NCBI GenBank assembly: GCA_026786225.1
Contig: JAJAYN010000514.1
Coordinates: forward strand, 1 to 5,606
Length of the DNA stretch: 5,606 nucleotides
Direction of reading: 5' to 3'
Source of the DNA: Burkholderiales bacterium
GTDB taxonomy: Bacteria; Pseudomonadota; Gammaproteobacteria; Burkholderiales; Usitatibacteraceae
A program made the translations under genes and the position numbers. Positions 1 through 5,606 of the stretch are shown piece by piece. Each line of letters starts with the position of its first letter. Positions within the stretch are counted from its first letter, which is position 1. The notes beneath the pieces are model-generated. The model did no database searches, had not been told where the DNA came from, and saw only the letters and a program-made list of their open reading frames with translations.

Positions 1-97
1 ACGTATCTCTGGCGATCAACGACGAGAAAATCGTCGCCGCCATTTGTGCGACCACAGACTCGCTGTGCTGCAGGTACATGAACTCTTCTTTTTCCAT
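1..97 (-). CDS. N-terminal fragment of an unknown protein (cut by left edge)
   Basis: Reading leftward from the ATG at 97, 32 codons stay open to the edge of the window and begin MEKEEFMYLQHSESVVAQMA. An in-frame ATG four codons upstream (position 109) is possible, but GGAG lies exactly six bases before the ATG at 97, so that start is preferred. The first residues are acidic and charged, and the rest looks like an amphipathic helix; there is no signal peptide or membrane segment in the visible part. I do not recognise the family, and the fragment is too short to assign a function. It lies on the same strand as the small exported protein gene, 195 bases downstream of it, so co-transcription is possible but not shown. 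Confidence 0.5.
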   Translation of the reverse strand, partial: MEKEEFMYLQHSESVVAQMAATIFSSLIARDT

Positions 98-292
98 GAC
101 TGACTCCATAACTAGAGAAGGAAAATTGCGACGCTCTGGCAGACTGCCCAACGATCTCTTCTTTGCGAGAGGCGTGATCAATCACCGTATTTCCTGGGCA
201 CCTGCACACCGTGGGTCAATCCGTCATGGTCCTTCCCGATTACATGAAGCCCGTCATCTCCAAGCCGTATTCTTTGCGGGCCGTCACGACAA
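98..292. other. Intergenic stretch without a recognised gene
   Basis: No convincing gene lies here on either strand. It contains a 12-base palindrome at 174-185 (arms GTGAT and ATCAC around CA), which could be an operator for the gene at 97. It also has a weak 5-bp inverted pair (GCCCG/CGGGC) about 40 bases downstream of the small exported protein gene, without a T tract. On the minus strand, one frame just past that gene's stop reads TARKEYGLEMTGFM and then stops, with mostly G or C third bases. I see no matching start or ribosome binding site and do not call it a gene. Confidence 0.4.
104..107 (-). promoter_or_regulatory. Shine-Dalgarno site deciding the start at 97
   Basis: On the minus strand this reads GGAG, followed by six bases and then ATG at 97. 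The GGAG overlaps the alternative upstream ATG (109), which itself has no purine-rich site at a suitable distance. Confidence 0.5.
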
Positions 293-559
293 TCAATTGA
301 ACTTGCCGTCTTTGATCGTGAGCTCGCCCTTGCCCGAAGCCGACCTGCTCGACTTGGTCGACTTCACGGTCACCGTGCAGGGACCCTTGCCGATGTCACG
401 TGTGGAACTCCCCGCGATGCTGGAGTCCGCCGAAGATGAGCACTTGATGAGGACGTCATGCGCCTTCGAGTCTTTGTTTACGAGCTTGATTTGGGCTGAG
501 GCACTGGCGCATAGCGCGAGTCCTGCGACGGCCAGCAGACATTGCATGGTGCGTTTCAT
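293..559 (-). CDS. Small exported serine/lysine-rich protein, unknown function
   Basis: This 88-residue protein has a classic Sec signal peptide: a basic start (MKRT), a hydrophobic core (residues 6-17) and an A-S-A motif at 20-22, predicting cleavage before Q23. The mature part would be about 66 residues, rich in Ser and Lys, with exactly two cysteines (C40 and C61) that could form a disulfide in the periplasm. Alternating hydrophobic stretches (IKLVN, DVLIKC, CTVTVKS, GELTIKDG) suggest a small beta-sheet fold. The C17 in the signal core is not in a lipobox, so a lipoprotein is unlikely. A strong ribosome binding site and a plausible sigma-70 promoter precede it, supporting expression as its own transcript. 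I do not recognise the family. An opposite-strand frame covering the same bases (78-674) is judged a shadow. Gene reality is well supported; function is unknown. Confidence 0.82.
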   Translation of the reverse strand: MKRTMQCLLAVAGLALCASASAQIKLVNKDSKAHDVLIKCSSSADSSIAGSSTRDIGKGPCTVTVKSTKSSRSASGKGELTIKDGKFN

Positions 560-564
560 CGTTG

Positions 565-572
565 CTTCCCCT
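565..572 (-). promoter_or_regulatory. Strong ribosome binding site of the small exported protein
   Basis: The minus strand reads AGGGGAAG, then five bases, then ATG at 559. This is the best Shine-Dalgarno match in the window and fixes the start of the 88-residue protein. Confidence 0.7.
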
Positions 573-601
573 TTGTATTGGTTTTGGTGTGTGTTGGATA
601 G

Positions 602-630
602 AATCTACGCGCAGTGGTTTGAATTGGCAA
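602..630 (-). promoter_or_regulatory. Putative sigma-70 promoter of the small exported protein
   Basis: The minus strand has TTGCCA (630-625, five of six bases of the -35 consensus), a 17-base spacer, and TAGATT (607-602, four of six of the -10 consensus). The expected transcription start would leave a leader of roughly 35 bases before the ATG at 559, containing the strong ribosome binding site. The assignment rests on match and spacing only. Confidence 0.45.
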
Positions 631-672
631 GAAACAGACTGCCACCACGGCACTTTCAGGATGGTCGGCGAT

Positions 673-713
673 AAAAAATGCGCTGGGCAATTTTTGGCCT
701 CACCAATTGGCGC
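673..713 (-). terminator. Possible imperfect Rho-independent terminator of sdaA
   Basis: Starting 9 bases after the sdaA stop, the minus strand has GCGC and CAATT (713-705), a 12-base loop, then AATTG (692-688), a 4-base bulge and GCGC (683-680). One A and then six T (678-673) follow. That gives a bulged nine-pair stem with a T tract in the right place. The bulge and the low GC content of the inner stem make it only a moderate candidate. Confidence 0.38.
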
Positions 714-721
714 GGCATCTT

Positions 722-2098
722 CTAACACTCCACCTGCCGCACTGACACCGTAATCGCCAGCCCCCCAAGCGACGTCTCTTTATATTTGGTCTGCATATCA
801 GCTCCGGTCCGCCGCATCGTCTCGATCACCTGATCGAGACTCACCATATGCGAGCCGTCACCCAGCATCGCCAGCGAACACGCGTTGATCGCTTTCACCG
901 CGCCCATGGCATTGCGCTCGATGCAGGGAATCTGCACCAGGCCGCCGATGGGATCGCAGGTCATGCCGAGGTGATGTTCGAGCGCGATTTCGGCGGCGTT
1001 TTCGATTTGTTCGTTGCTGGCGCCGAGTGCTGCGGCCAGACCTGCGGCTGCCATCTCCGCTGCAGAGCCGACTTCGCCCTGGCAGCCGACCTCGGCACCG
1101 GAGATGGAGGCATTGCGTTTGCACAACGCGCCTACAGCCGTCGCGGCGAGGAAAAAGCGTGCAATACCGGCTTCATCGGCGGCGCGAAAATCATTGAGGT
1201 AACGCAGCACCGCCGGCACCACGCCGGCCGCGCCATTGGTCGGCGCCGTCACCACGCGGCCACCGGCAGCATTTTCTTCATTCACCGCGATCGCGAACAC
1301 GCTCACCCAGTTCATCGCGCCCTCAGAGACATGTGCGTCGGTTTTGTTGAGACGCTCAGCGATGGCCTTGGCGCGGCGGTTGACCTTCAGCCCGCCGGGC
1401 AGCATGCCGTCTGTCGCCATGCCTCGGTCCATGCACTCGAACATCACCAACTTCAGCCGTGTCATGAATTCTCGCGTCGGCGCTTCGCCGTGCAGCGCGA
1501 TTTCATTCTCCATCAGCATTTCGTGCAGCGGCTTGTTGGCGGCCTTCGCGAGCGCCAACAATTCAGCCATGGTCTCGAAGTGATAGGGCACCTGCTGCTC
1601 CACGCCGCGCGGACTGCCGACAAAGGCTTCGTCGGTATCGACCACAAAGCCGCCGCCGATGGAATACATCTCGCGTTCCGCAATCAGCTTGCCGTCGATG
1701 TCGAAGGCTGCGTAGCGCATGCCGTTTGAGTGAACCGGCAGCAAATCAACGCGATTGAAAATGAGTTCGCGATCGGCATCGAAATGCACACGCGATTTGC
1801 CGAGCAGGGAAATCTCGCGGGACGCGCGAATAGCGTGCACGCGCTGCGGGACTGTTGCGGTATCGACGTGATCAGGCAATTCGCCTTCCAGCCCCAGCAT
1901 GATCGCCATATCGGTGCCGTGGCCGTGGCCGGTATGCGCGAGCGAGCCGTAGAGCTCGACTTCGACGCGATGGATGCGGGCGAAATCGGCCTCACACATT
2001 TCAACCAGAAAACGCCGCGCCGCGCGCATCGGCCCCACGGTGTGGGAGCTGGACGGTCCGATACCGATTTTGAACATGTCGAACAGGCTGATATACAT
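722..2098 (-). CDS. sdaA: L-serine dehydratase (L-serine ammonia-lyase), iron-sulfur type
   Basis: This enzyme deaminates L-serine to pyruvate and ammonia in the cytoplasm, using a [4Fe-4S] cluster rather than pyridoxal phosphate. The 458-residue product matches the usual single-chain length of about 455. The N-terminal beta domain begins MYISLFDMFKIGIG and carries the GPSSSHT-VGP signature (residues 14-23). The C-terminal catalytic alpha domain carries APTNGAAG (285-292), NASISGAEVGCQGEVGSA (329-346) and MTCDPIGGLVQIPCIERN (379-396). The likely cluster ligands are C339, C381 and C392. The chain ends in cysteine (C458), which in the Legionella pneumophila enzyme is known to enter the active site and occupy the fourth iron. 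I chose the ATG at 2098 because the family motif starts there; an in-frame ATG at 2275 would add 59 unrelated residues read through an intergenic repeat. The ribosome binding site is weak (CGGACTAAAT before ATG). The gene is transcribed divergently from the esterase. Confidence 0.96.
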   Translation of the reverse strand: MYISLFDMFKIGIGPSSSHTVGPMRAARRFLVEMCEADFARIHRVEVELYGSLAHTGHGHGTDMAIMLGLEGELPDHVDTATVPQRVHAIRASREISLLGKSRVHFDADRELIFNRVDLLPVHSNGMRYAAFDIDGKLIAEREMYSIGGGFVVDTDEAFVGSPRGVEQQVPYHFETMAELLALAKAANKPLHEMLMENEIALHGEAPTREFMTRLKLVMFECMDRGMATDGMLPGGLKVNRRAKAIAERLNKTDAHVSEGAMNWVSVFAIAVNEENAAGGRVVTAPTNGAAGVVPAVLRYLNDFRAADEAGIARFFLAATAVGALCKRNASISGAEVGCQGEVGSAAEMAAAGLAAALGASNEQIENAAEIALEHHLGMTCDPIGGLVQIPCIERNAMGAVKAINACSLAMLGDGSHMVSLDQVIETMRRTGADMQTKYKETSLGGLAITVSVRQVEC

Positions 2099-2168
2099 AT
2101 TTAGTCCGTGTGAAATTGCGCCTAGCTTGACACAGTGCGTGTTTGAATTGGCATTTTGCATACAAACG

Positions 2169-2224
2169 CCAGCATTGGCGGGCGTCACAGGGCGGAATCC
2201 CGCCGGGAACCGCGCCAGTGCTGG
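2169..2224. repeat. REP-like nested inverted repeat in divergent intergenic region
   Basis: Arms 2169-2180 (CCAGCATTGGCG) and 2213-2224 (CGCCAGTGCTGG) are inverted copies over 12 positions, the one difference being a G-T wobble. Between them lies a second perfect hairpin, GGCGG (2191-2195), loop AATC, CCGCC (2200-2204). Each outer arm is also locally palindromic: CGCCA-GCAT-TGGCG at 2167-2180 and CCAG-TG-CTGG at 2215-2224. One minus-strand frame through it reads PANAGV, a string I associate with translated dispersed palindromic repeats in proteobacterial genomes. It lies between the divergent starts of sdaA and the esterase, so it is non-coding. Whether it is repeated elsewhere in the genome cannot be seen here. 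Confidence 0.6.
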
Positions 2225-2292
2225 AGGTGTGATGAAACATCGCATCATCATTATTGCGTACGCCCCGCATGACATTTTTCGCCATCCGCCGC

Positions 2293-2306
2293 CGCAGATT
2301 TCTGCG
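2293..2306. repeat. Perfect 14-base palindrome just before the esterase start
   Basis: CGCAGA-TT-TCTGCG is a perfect inverted repeat ending 13 bases before the ATG at 2320. It sits about where a Shine-Dalgarno site or the transcription start would be, and no Shine-Dalgarno sequence is visible. It could be an operator or a small hairpin in the leader. I saw no convincing -35/-10 pair for the esterase in the rest of this intergenic region (2225-2319). Confidence 0.35.
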
Positions 2307-2319
2307 CTAAGCTAACGCC

Positions 2320-2931
2320 ATGAATGTGTCATCCGTATTTTTCAAAATACTGCTGCTCGCCACCGTCCTTACCGCCTGTGGCAAGAGCCCTCAGGTGCCG
2401 GCGCTTGCCAACGACGACGTGGCACTCGCTTTCGGCGACAGCCTCACTTATGGGACCGGCGCATCCCCGACTGAGTCCTACCCGGCGCAGTTGCAATCGT
2501 TGATCGGTCGCAAGGTGGTCAACGCCGGTGTGCCGGGGGAAATCAGTGCCGATGGGCTCGCGCGATTGCCCGACGTGCTCGATGAAGTGAAACCGAAATT
2601 ACTGCTGTTGTGCCACGGCGGAAATGATTTTCTTCGCAAGCAGAGCGAAGCGGCAGCGGCGACCAATGTGCGCGCGATGATCAAGCTGGCCAGGGACAAG
2701 GGCATCGGCGTCGTGCTGATCGCGACACCCAAGCCGGGCTTGTCGATATCGCCACCGGATTTTTACGCCGAGATTGCAAAAGAATTTGCGATCCCGTTCA
2801 ATGATGATGCATTGAAAAGCATCCTGCGCGACAACGAACTGAAATCCGATCTGGTGCATCCCAATGCCAAGGGCTATACGCAACTTGCGCAGGCGCTGCG
2901 CAAGTTGCTGAAGAAGTCGGGAGCAATTTAG
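2320..2931 (+). CDS. SGNH/GDSL-family esterase lipoprotein, TesA-like
   Basis: The 203-residue protein belongs to the SGNH hydrolase fold that includes TesA (acyl-CoA thioesterase I / lysophospholipase L1) and arylesterases. All four signature blocks are present: FGDSL (38-42) with catalytic Ser41, NAGVPGE (68-74) with oxyanion Gly70, GGND (100-103) with Asn102, and DLVHPNAKGY (177-186) with Asp177 and His180 completing the triad. The N-terminus is a lipoprotein signal: a hydrophobic stretch (7-18) and an LTAC lipobox with Cys20, so the enzyme is predicted to be lipid-anchored in the envelope, facing the periplasm. It likely hydrolyses short acyl esters or thioesters, but the substrate cannot be read from sequence. 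No Shine-Dalgarno site is visible before the ATG; the start is supported by the signal peptide beginning there. It converges with the transporter gene, 13 bases away. Confidence 0.9.
   Translation: MNVSSVFFKILLLATVLTACGKSPQVPALANDDVALAFGDSLTYGTGASPTESYPAQLQSLIGRKVVNAGVPGEISADGLARLPDVLDEVKPKLLLLCHGGNDFLRKQSEAAAATNVRAMIKLARDKGIGVVLIATPKPGLSISPPDFYAEIAKEFAIPFNDDALKSILRDNELKSDLVHPNAKGYTQLAQALRKLLKKSGAI
2880..2908. repeat. Perfect 12-bp stem with 5-base loop at a convergent gene junction
   Basis: The left arm 2880-2891 (GCAACTTGCGCA) and right arm 2897-2908 (TGCGCAAGTTGC) are exact reverse complements around the loop GGCGC. The structure lies inside the last codons of the esterase, encoding an amphipathic segment (QLAQALRKLL), 21 bases before its stop, and 37 bases beyond the stop of the converging transporter gene. 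There is no T tract on either side, so it is not a canonical intrinsic terminator. It could block 3' exonucleases or slow polymerase from both directions. Confidence 0.55.
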
Positions 2932-2944
2932 TCGCGCTACGCTG

Positions 2945-3721
2945 CTACGACCGACCCGGCCCCGTCAGCAACCACAAGCCGCTCGCAAGATAGATCACGC
3001 CCATCGTCATTACGGTCCATTGCGTCCAGCGACGGAAATTGGCGTCGGACATTTTTTCCAGCACGGTTTTGGAAAGCGAGGTGCCGGCGAACGCCAGCGC
3101 GACGCAAGTGGCCATTAAAGCGAACGACAATCCGGCGGCCACGCCCGTGCTCGCGACCGTCATCACGGCGATGCCGCCGAAGTACAGGATCTTGATCAAG
3201 TGACCCAGCGTTTGCGACATCGCTTTGGTGGCAACGACGCCACGGCGGTCGAGCTTCGATTGTACGAAGAACACATCGAGTAGCGGCCCCGAGACACCCG
3301 CAAGCAACTGCAGGCCCGTGCAGACGGCACCGCAAAGAAACGGGTGTCCGCGATGATCCACGTTGAGCGCCAGGCGCTTAGGCAACGCAAAGCTCACAAA
3401 AGGTGTCAACCCGAGCAGGATGTAGGCAACCGGTTTACTGACCACAATCTGCACGGCAATAAATGCCGTCAGCGCCAGCAGCGCACCGAGCGCATAGCCG
3501 CGAAACACCCGCCAATTCACATGTACCCGCCACAGCCACGCACGCCACCCGTTCGAGGCCATCTGCGTAATGCCGTGGAGCATCATCGCGGCGGGCAGCG
3601 GCAACAAAGCCAGCAACACACCCATCAGGATCATGCCTCCGGCCATGCCGAGGATGCCGGAAATAAAAGAGGTGATCAGCACCGTAACGGCGATGCAGAT
3701 GAATATCAGCGTGGAAGACAT
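2945..3721 (-). CDS. TauE/SafE (TSUP) family inner-membrane transporter
   Basis: The 258-residue protein is strongly hydrophobic throughout, with about eight predicted membrane segments: roughly 4-22, 30-49, 76-92, 96-113, 128-150, 175-191, 193-216 and 236-254. The family hallmarks are the glycine-rich first repeat SGILGMAGGMILMG (21-34) and its counterpart LLAGVSGPLLDVF (139-151), consistent with two related halves. Members of the sulfite exporter TauE/SafE family move sulfite, sulfoacetate and other small anions across the inner membrane. The substrate here is not indicated by neighbours, since no sulfur-metabolism gene is present. An in-frame stop lies three codons upstream of the ATG at 3721, so no longer ATG start is possible. 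No Shine-Dalgarno site precedes it. A lone -10-like TATCAT (3754-3749, minus strand) has no good -35. It is divergent from ppc. Confidence 0.88.
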   Translation of the reverse strand: MSSTLIFICIAVTVLITSFISGILGMAGGMILMGVLLALLPLPAAMMLHGITQMASNGWRAWLWRVHVNWRVFRGYALGALLALTAFIAVQIVVSKPVAYILLGLTPFVSFALPKRLALNVDHRGHPFLCGAVCTGLQLLAGVSGPLLDVFFVQSKLDRRGVVATKAMSQTLGHLIKILYFGGIAVMTVASTGVAAGLSFALMATCVALAFAGTSLSKTVLEKMSDANFRRWTQWTVMTMGVIYLASGLWLLTGPGRS

Positions 3722-3913
3722 GGGGATTTATTGGCGGGACGAGTCGCCATGATACTAAACACCCGCGCCGCGTATGGCTGATCAACACGCGCAACTGTTT
3801 TTTTCCAATCCGGTGTTGCACCAGCTTATGTCGTACTGTCTGCGAGAATTTTCCACCTGGCCGCCGACAGTCACATAAAATCAGGACTCACCATTAGAGG
3901 GAGTCAGACCGCC
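3722..3913. other. Divergent intergenic region between the TSUP transporter and ppc
   Basis: These 192 bases must hold the start signals of both genes. Towards ppc there is a TAAAAT box (3876-3881, five of six of the -10 consensus) but no good -35 at 16-18 bases. Towards the transporter there is TATCAT (3754-3749), also without a -35. A run of seven T (3798-3804) follows a loose inverted pair CGCGT/ACGCG on the plus strand. With no plus-strand gene just upstream, I do not call it a terminator. No small gene is evident. Confidence 0.4.
3896..3903 (+). promoter_or_regulatory. Ribosome binding site of ppc
   Basis: AGAGGGAG lies 10 bases before the ATG at 3914, slightly further than ideal. There is no other ATG near this site, so it supports the chosen start. 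Confidence 0.5.
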
Positions 3914-5606
3914 ATGGCCGAAGTCGAAAAAGATGCCCGCCTTGGGCAGGAAATCCAGTTTCTCGGTCGGCTACTGGGCGACGTCATACGGGTTGCCAAT
4001 GGTGAGGTTATCTTCAACCGCATCGAACATATTCGAAAACTCGCGGTGGCCCAGCGTCGCGATGCGGGTGACGGAAATGGTGTTGCGCTCAAGCACGCGC
4101 TGGACCATGATCTCGACGGGCTGACCATCGAGCAAACGCTGAGTGTGGTGCGGGCGTTCAGTCACTTTTCCCTGCTCGCCAATATCGCTGAAGACCGGCA
4201 CCAGAACCGCCGCCGACGCGTGCATCGCCTGGCCGGTTCCCAGCCGCAGCTGGGCAGCCTCAAACACGCGCTCGATTCGCTGGCCACGCGCAATATCTCT
4301 GCCGCTGACATCCACGCGTGGCTGCGCACGGCGCTGGTGAGTCCTGTGTTGACGGCGCACCCGACCGAGGTGCAGCGGAAATCGGTGCTCGATTGCGAAC
4401 GTGAGATCGCGCGTTTGATGATCCAGCTGGAACGCCCGGATTTGCTGGCGGAGGAACGCGCCGAGTCGGAGGGCGGACTGAAGAGGTCGATCCTGCAACT
4501 TTGGCAGACGGCCATGCTGCGCTTATCGCGTTTGCGTGTGATCGATGAAATCGAGAACGGCTTGAGTTTTTATCGCTATACATTCCTTTCCGAGTTGCCG
4601 AAGATTTATAACGATATAGAAACGGCGCTTGGCGGGCGCGAGCGCATTCCCACATTTTTCCGTATGGGCTCCTGGATCGGGGGGGACCGCGACGGCAACC
4701 CGTTTGTCACCGCGGAATCCCTCGAAGGCGCGATACGGCGACAGGCGACGGTCGCGTTCGAGCACTATCTGTTTGAGGTGCATCACCTCGGCGCAGAGTT
4801 ATCGATGTCGAGCCGCCTGGTCGCGCCCAGCGAAGCACTCATGGCGCTCGCACAGAAATCTGGCGATGGCTCGGCGCATCGCCAGGACGAGCCGTATCGT
4901 CAGGCGTTGATCGGCGTCTATGCACGGCTCGCCGCGACGATGGCGGGCCTCGCTGGCGCACAGCCGATACGCAAACCCGAGGTGACGCTGCCAGCGTATG
5001 CAAGCCCGCGCGAGTTTCGCGAGGACCTCGATATCGTGGCGGCCTCACTCGTCGGGCACGCGAGCGGTGAACTCGCCGCTGGTCGCCTCGCGCAATTGCG
5101 CTATGCCGTTGATATTTTTGGCTTTCATCTGGCCTCCATCGACCTGCGACAGAACGCCGATGTGCATGAGGTGGTGGTGGCGGAATTGCTGGCCAAAGCC
5201 GCCGTGTGTCCCGACTACTTGCAACTCGATGAGGCCGCACGGGTCGCCGTACTCTTGCATGAGCTCGCCAATCCGCGACCGCTGCGCATCGCGGACGAGG
5301 CGTACAGCGAGGTTTCTGTGGGGGAACTGAACGTGTTTCAGGCGGCTGCAGGTATCAACGCCCGCTTCGGTACTGACGCGGTACCGAACGCGATCATTTC
5401 CAAGGCACAGTCGGTGAGCGACCTGCTGGAAGTCGGATTGCTGCTGAAAGAGACCGGCTCAATGCCATCGCGCGAGGGCCGCCCGCAACTGAAGATTTCA
5501 ATCGTTCCCCTGTTTGAAACCATCACCGATCTGCAAGCCGCTGCCGGCATCATGCGCGCCGCATTCGCATTACCGCTGTATCGCGTACGGCTGGATAGTC
5601 GTGATG
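3914..5606 (+). CDS. ppc: Phosphoenolpyruvate carboxylase, N-terminal 564 residues (cut by right edge)
   Basis: The enzyme carboxylates PEP with bicarbonate to oxaloacetate, refilling the TCA cycle. The frame is open from the ATG at 3914 to the window edge with no stop. The family landmarks appear in order: VLTAHPTEVQRKS with catalytic His149 (counterpart of E. coli His138), MGSWIGGDRDGNPFVT (251-266) with the GGDRDGN loop, FGFHLASIDLRQN (402-414), and IVPLFETITDL (530-540), whose Glu535 corresponds to a metal-binding glutamate of the family. E. coli Ppc has 883 residues, so roughly 330-370 C-terminal residues lie beyond the window, including the second catalytic half, the glycine-rich loop and the aspartate inhibition site. 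A 60-70-residue segment before the catalytic histidine is Arg/His-rich (HQNRRRRVHRL). No frameshift or insertion is seen. It is divergent from the transporter gene and likely forms its own transcript. Confidence 0.97.
   Translation, partial: MAEVEKDARLGQEIQFLGRLLGDVIRVANGEVIFNRIEHIRKLAVAQRRDAGDGNGVALKHALDHDLDGLTIEQTLSVVRAFSHFSLLANIAEDRHQNRRRRVHRLAGSQPQLGSLKHALDSLATRNISAADIHAWLRTALVSPVLTAHPTEVQRKSVLDCEREIARLMIQLERPDLLAEERAESEGGLKRSILQLWQTAMLRLSRLRVIDEIENGLSFYRYTFLSELPKIYNDIETALGGRERIPTFFRMGSWIGGDRDGNPFVTAESLEGAIRRQATVAFEHYLFEVHHLGAELSMSSRLVAPSEALMALAQKSGDGSAHRQDEPYRQALIGVYARLAATMAGLAGAQPIRKPEVTLPAYASPREFREDLDIVAASLVGHASGELAAGRLAQLRYAVDIFGFHLASIDLRQNADVHEVVVAELLAKAAVCPDYLQLDEAARVAVLLHELANPRPLRIADEAYSEVSVGELNVFQAAAGINARFGTDAVPNAIISKAQSVSDLLEVGLLLKETGSMPSREGRPQLKISIVPLFETITDLQAAAGIMRAAFALPLYRVRLDSRD

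Noticed and set aside
78..674. 198-residue open frame on the plus strand over the small exported protein
   Set aside because: It has no ribosome binding site or known domain. The minus-strand gene has a signal peptide, a ribosome binding site and a promoter.
848..1729. 293-residue open frame on the plus strand opposite sdaA
   Set aside because: It is His/Arg/Ala-rich with no recognisable domain, and arises from the GC-rich codon pattern of sdaA on the other strand.
2099..2275. 59-residue N-terminal extension of SdaA from an ATG at 2275
   Set aside because: The extension is unlike the family, runs through the palindromic repeat, and the conserved N-terminal motif starts at the ATG at 2098, giving the normal family length.
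2099..2319. Riboswitch (for example glycine type) upstream of sdaA
   Set aside because: The paired elements are simple nested palindromes; I could not find a conserved aptamer core, and most of the structure lies more than 70 bases from the start.
3344..3781. 145-residue plus-strand frame opposite the TSUP gene
   Set aside because: It is His/Arg/Gln-rich, as expected for the complement of a hydrophobic membrane-protein gene, and lacks start signals.
3769..3804. Loose inverted pair CGCGT/ACGCG followed by seven T, resembling a terminator
   Set aside because: The stem is only five pairs with a 13-base loop, the T run is not adjacent, and no plus-strand gene lies just upstream to be terminated.
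3971..4498. 175-residue open frame opposite ppc
   Set aside because: It is a shadow of the unambiguous ppc reading frame, which carries the HPTE active-site motif in this region.

Overview
The window looks like an ordinary chromosomal segment of a GC-rich proteobacterium, most likely gamma- or betaproteobacterial. The reasons are codon third positions rich in G and C, a single-chain iron-sulfur L-serine dehydratase of the gammaproteobacterial type, an SGNH esterase of the TesA class carrying a lipobox, and a proteobacterial-type PEP carboxylase. I cannot fix the genus from sequence alone. I see no tRNA, rRNA, CRISPR array, insertion sequence or phage gene.

Layout: (1) positions 1-97 hold the first 32 codons of a minus-strand gene that runs off the left edge. 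(2) 293-559 (minus) encodes a small exported protein of unknown function, with a good Shine-Dalgarno site and a plausible sigma-70 promoter at 602-630. (3) 722-2098 (minus) is sdaA, a complete 458-residue L-serine dehydratase ending in cysteine. (4) 2099-2319 is a divergent intergenic region with a nested inverted repeat (2169-2224) and a second palindrome (2293-2306). (5) 2320-2931 (plus) is a GDSL/SGNH lipoprotein esterase. (6) 2945-3721 (minus) is a TauE/SafE (TSUP) family membrane transporter that converges on the esterase with a 13-base gap; a perfect 12-bp stem sits at that junction. (7) 3914-5606 (plus) is the first 564 codons of ppc, PEP carboxylase, cut by the right edge.

The genes do not form one operon: transcription direction changes at almost every boundary. 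Two are central-carbon enzymes near the PEP/pyruvate node: SdaA makes pyruvate from serine, and Ppc makes oxaloacetate from PEP. The esterase and the small protein act outside the cytoplasm, and the TSUP protein is in the inner membrane. I did not find a new multi-gene system. The points most worth a second look are the two structured repeats, the unknown exported protein, and the C-terminal cysteine of SdaA.
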